Assembly: GCA_041477795.1 (NCBI GenBank)
Contig: JBGOUY010000224.1
Location: 1 to 7,488, forward strand
Length of the DNA: 7,488 bases
Source of the DNA: DATFMP01 sp041477795
GTDB taxonomy: Bacteria > SAR324 > JACQKK01
Direction: 5' to 3'
Position 1 is the first letter of the stretch; each line of letters starts with the position of its first letter. Positions 5,131 through 7,488 of this stretch are shown piece by piece. The notes under the pieces are model-generated. The model saw only the letters and a program-made list of their open reading frames with translations. It ran no database searches and was not told the DNA's origin. A program made the translations under genes and the position numbers.

Positions 5131-5781
5131 ATGAAGCTCTCCGAGCGCCTGCTGCAGGACACCCATGCGCTGTGGCAAGCCTGGCTGCCGCACCCCTTCA
5201 CGCGCGGCGTGGCGGACGGCACGCTGCCGCACCCCGTGTTCCTGCGCTGGCTGGCGCAGGACTACCGCTTCGTCAGCGAGGGCCGGCGCGCACTCGCCGT
5301 GCTGCTGGCCAAAGCGCCGCCGGCGGCGCTGGACGAGCTGGCCGGCACGCTGCACGCCTGGGACGCCGAGCTGGGGCTGTTCCGCGCGGCGGCCCGGCGC
5401 GAAGGCGCGGCGCTGGAGGCCGCGCCGTGCTTCGTCACGCAGGCCTATGGCGACTTCCTGCTCGCCACGGCGCACCGGGAGCCGTTCGCGGTGGGCTGGG
5501 CCGTGCTCTTCGGCGTGGAGCGCGCCTACTACGATGCGTGGCGCTGGGCCCGCGAGCGCGCGGCGCCGGACACCCCCTACCGCCCCTGGCTGGAGAACTG
5601 GGGCTCGGACGCCTTCGGCGCCTTCGTGGCGGGCCTGGCCGCGCGCCTGGACGCCCTCGCTCCGGGCCTGGACGCCGCCACGCTGGAGCGCCTGCGGGCC
5701 TGCTTCGCCCACACCGCGCGCCTGGAATACCACTTCTGGGAGATGGCCTGGCACGGGGAGCGGTTCGCCGGACCCCGGTAG
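5131..5781 (+). CDS. TenA-like protein (thiamin pyrimidine salvage), Glu-type active site
   Basis: A 216-residue, all-helical TenA/thiaminase II-family protein (heme-oxygenase-like fold). Seen: H21-P-F-T-R-G-V-A-D-G-T-L-P33, L41-A-Q-D-Y45 with the conserved pyrimidine-binding Asp (D44), F127-G-V-E130-R-A-Y-Y134-D-A-W, and the C-terminal E199-Y-H-F-W-E-M-A-W with the expected catalytic Glu. Classical TenA has a Cys at the position of E130 (Cys-x-x-x-Tyr); here it is Glu, which marks the TenA_E type. Known TenA enzymes hydrolyse aminopyrimidine breakdown products of thiamin to HMP; the E-type has been linked to formylamino- and amino-HMP salvage. The protein is slightly shorter than the usual 220-240 residues but complete. 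It is cytoplasmic by family. No thi gene and no TPP riboswitch lies beside it, so the link to thiamin rests on family only. The start is set by the in-frame stop at 5125 and the TenA N-terminus. Confidence 0.85.
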   Translation: MKLSERLLQDTHALWQAWLPHPFTRGVADGTLPHPVFLRWLAQDYRFVSEGRRALAVLLAKAPPAALDELAGTLHAWDAELGLFRAAARREGAALEAAPCFVTQAYGDFLLATAHREPFAVGWAVLFGVERAYYDAWRWARERAAPDTPYRPWLENWGSDAFGAFVAGLAARLDALAPGLDAATLERLRACFAHTARLEYHFWEMAWHGERFAGPR

Positions 5782-5835
5782 CACGGATGGCGAGGTTTCG
5801 CCTTGCCGCGCCGCGCGAGCCAGGCCTTGACAGCT

Positions 5836-5864
5836 TTGCTGGCGGGTGTTCAAGGTCCTATAGA
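5836..5864 (+). promoter_or_regulatory. Possible sigma-70-type promoter of the lipoprotein gene
   Basis: TTGCTG (5836-5841), exactly 17 bases, then TATAGA (5859-5864). The -10 is a fair match and rare for this G+C-rich DNA; the -35 matches only its first half. A perfect TTGACA lies just upstream (5827-5832) but is 26 bases from the -10. Transcription would start near 5871 and leave a leader of about 180 bases before the lipoprotein ATG. Confidence 0.3.
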
Positions 5865-5877
5865 GGCTGCGGTGAAC

Positions 5878-5898
5878 GGTTCCGGCACGGCCGGAATC
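5878..5898 (+). other. Stem-loop in the spacer before the lipoprotein gene
   Basis: TTCCGGC (5880-5886) and GCCGGAA (5890-5896) are exact inverted arms around ACG. As RNA the stem extends to nine pairs with one G-U. There is no T-tract after it, so it is not a clear terminator. It could be an operator just after the possible promoter, a leader-RNA hairpin, or the 3' end of the tenA transcript. Confidence 0.4.
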
Positions 5899-6051
5899 CC
5901 GCCGCTGCCCAGGCGACCTTTGCATCGCACCCGGGGCACCGCAACTGCCGGCAGGGCATCGGGCGGCCACGGCCGGTTGCAGCGACCCGCGGGTGTTCCT
6001 GCGCGCCGATCCTTTCCCGGCGCGCATCTTCCCTTCCTCCCTTCGGATCCC

Positions 6052-7488
6052 ATGAACAGAACCCTCACGCTGGGCGCCCGCTTCGCCCTGTACGCGCTGC
6101 TGGCCGGCATCCTCGCGGCCTGTGGCAGCACGACCACACCCCCTCCCGGCGGCTCGTCAGATCTCACCACGCTCGCCGGCACCTGGATGAGCGGCTGCCA
6201 ATTGCAAATGACGGGGCTCAACACCATCGAATCCAGGTCCAATCCGTTGCAGATCAACAGCAACGGCACGTACGCCAGCCTCGATTTCCAATGGCACAAT
6301 ACCGACTGCTCGGGCGATCCCTGGTGGATGGAGATCAATTCGGGCACGGGCCTGCTGACCGGCGCAACCCTCAGCACGCCCGCCGGAGTGGCCGCTAAGC
6401 TCGACGCCACCAACACCATCGACACGGCGACGTTGCTGGACCCCAACGATGTTGTCTCGTTCAACGCAAGCGGTGTTAACGGAGCTTACGGATACAAGCA
6501 ATGGGCGCTTGGCGTGCCCCACGACATCCTGGGCAAGGATTTCGACAACTCGGCGAAATCGGCCACGGACAAGGTGCTCGTGCTGGTCTCGGGCAGCCTG
6601 TTCTTCGACGGCGTGGATACCAGCCGCGACGCCAGCGGTTATCCCACTCAGGTGCACCCCAGCGCGGCGCTGGCCAACAATCCGCTGGTCATCGCGACTG
6701 CGGTGGACGGCGAGTGGGCCGCCGCCTGCCGCCATGACTCGAACCCGGACTTCAACTCGCAGGCGCGGCAGGAGCACTTCACCTTCACGGCATTGTCGGG
6801 CATCGTCATCGTGACGACCACGTACTACGGCCAGCCCTCCTGCGACCGGACGGCCACCGGCACCGCGCTGCCGCAGGTGCTGCAGAGCCAGACCATGACG
6901 TTCACGCTGAACGCCAGCGCGGACCTGTTCACCGAGCGCGGCCTGGCCACCGGCGGCTCGACCACGGTGAGCGCGACGACGCTGACGCCGCTGACCACCA
7001 ACGCCGCCACCGCCCTCAACGTCGCCAACTCGAGTGCCGGGGCGTATGGCCGCACCGACTGGGCGCCGGGAACTCCGGTGGACCTGCTGCTCAATGACAA
7101 GGACTACAACGGCGGCGCGCCCTATCCCGTCACCGAGAAGCAGGCCGCCGTGCTCCAGGACGGGCGCTTCTACGTGCAGGGCGGGGGGAATTCGAACCGC
7201 CCCGTGGATGCGAATGGCTACCCGCGCGTGATCGGCGGCGACGGCTTCCTGCCCAACCAGCCCGTCAGCGTGGCCTCCGACCTGGCCGGCACGTGGTACG
7301 ACCGCTGCAGCCAGAGCGGCCCGAACTCGATGGTCAACCGGCTGGTCTTTGCCGGCACCACGGTGGATTACACGGAGTGGGACTACGCCTCCAGCACCAA
7401 TTGCGCGGGCACCCCGACCGTGAACACGTCGGTATCGGGGACGTACACGGTCAACATCGGCGCGACGGTGCAGACGGACCGCGGCACC
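6052..7488 (+). CDS. Large repetitive lipoprotein, 3' end outside the window
   Basis: The frame is open from ATG 6052 to the window end (479 codons, no stop), so the protein is incomplete. It begins with a lipoprotein signal peptide: basic start M-N-R-T, hydrophobic segment at about 11-22 and lipobox L21-A-A-C24. A Ser/Thr/Pro/Gly linker follows. It should therefore be lipid-anchored, facing the periplasm or cell surface. The rest consists of divergent repeats. Three modules start with a Trp and a Cys four residues later, followed by another Cys 32 to 38 residues on: W45/C49/C86, W222/C226/C264 and W415/C419/C451. Between them, a second pair of matching segments, Y146-G-Y-K-Q-W151 ... G196-Y-P and Y332-G-R-T-D-W337 ... 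G389-Y-P, gives a unit of roughly 180-195 residues. I do not recognise the family and assign no function. The start is set by the signal peptide; there is no good Shine-Dalgarno, and a C/T-rich tract (about 6027-6042) lies just upstream. Confidence 0.85.
   Translation, partial: MNRTLTLGARFALYALLAGILAACGSTTTPPPGGSSDLTTLAGTWMSGCQLQMTGLNTIESRSNPLQINSNGTYASLDFQWHNTDCSGDPWWMEINSGTGLLTGATLSTPAGVAAKLDATNTIDTATLLDPNDVVSFNASGVNGAYGYKQWALGVPHDILGKDFDNSAKSATDKVLVLVSGSLFFDGVDTSRDASGYPTQVHPSAALANNPLVIATAVDGEWAAACRHDSNPDFNSQARQEHFTFTALSGIVIVTTTYYGQPSCDRTATGTALPQVLQSQTMTFTLNASADLFTERGLATGGSTTVSATTLTPLTTNAATALNVANSSAGAYGRTDWAPGTPVDLLLNDKDYNGGAPYPVTEKQAAVLQDGRFYVQGGGNSNRPVDANGYPRVIGGDGFLPNQPVSVASDLAGTWYDRCSQSGPNSMVNRLVFAGTTVDYTEWDYASSTNCAGTPTVNTSVSGTYTVNIGATVQTDRGT

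Noticed and set aside
4788..5222. 145-codon N-terminal extension of the oxidoreductase
   Set aside because: The Rossmann fold must begin at Met 4787; the extension is Arg/Ala-rich and overlaps tenA.
5789..5802. GGCGA-GGTT-TCGCC hairpin just after the tenA stop, as its terminator
   Set aside because: A five-pair stem without a T-tract is weak and common at this G+C content.
3814..6027. Upstream extension of the candidate toxin frame to a total of 848 codons
   Set aside because: It runs antisense to tenA and out of frame through the oxidoreductase gene with Arg/Gly/Ala-rich sequence; only the last 110 codons look real.
1..7488. CRISPR array, tRNA, rRNA or transposase
   Set aside because: No regular spacer-repeat pattern, cloverleaf-like sequence, rRNA segment or transposase motif was seen on either strand.

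Overview
The window is G+C-rich (roughly 70% over most of its length, judged by eye), with dense coding, strong G/C third-position codon bias and short intergenic gaps. The gene families and style fit a proteobacterium, most likely a betaproteobacterium of the Burkholderiales type. That placement is inference, because no rRNA or other phylogenetic marker is present.

Layout. (1) Bases 1-158 hold no gene I can support. (2) 159-1481, + strand: a two-gene unit of a stand-alone CinA/MoaB-fold nucleotide- or pterin-binding protein followed by an L-2-amino-thiazoline-4-carboxylate (ATC) hydrolase-family protein. (3) 1482-1604: a convergent intergenic spacer with a perfect 28-bp palindrome (probable two-way terminator or REP-like element) and a run of short TTTGCG repeats. 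(4) 1605-2852, - strand: phosphonoacetate hydrolase (phnA) with every metal-binding and catalytic residue in place. (5) 2942-3813, - strand: an A+T-richer two-gene island with a 110-residue protein I do not recognise followed by a HigA/XRE-like helix-turn-helix protein. It is preceded by a symmetrical GTAC-centred repeat array (3841-3879) that looks like an autoregulatory operator, and I read it as a candidate toxin-antitoxin module. (6) 3903-4787, - strand: a 3-hydroxyisobutyrate dehydrogenase-family oxidoreductase. (7) 4788-5130: a divergent intergenic region with a 12-bp tandem repeat and a 19-codon leader ORF with a good Shine-Dalgarno. (8) 5131-5781, + strand: a TenA-like protein (thiamin pyrimidine salvage) of the Cys-less, Glu-containing type. 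(9) 5782-6051: a spacer with a possible promoter and a stem-loop. (10) 6052 to the window end, + strand: a large lipoprotein, cut off by the window edge, built from divergent repeats of about 185 residues.

How the genes fit together. Most are single metabolic accessory genes and do not form one pathway. phnA releases acetate and phosphate from phosphonoacetate. The ATC hydrolase family acts on a thiazoline on the way to cysteine. TenA recycles damaged thiamin pyrimidine. The oxidoreductase acts on beta-hydroxyacids. The clearest candidates for something undescribed are the toxin-antitoxin-like island with its operator, the repetitive lipoprotein, and the leader ORF that appears to couple to tenA.
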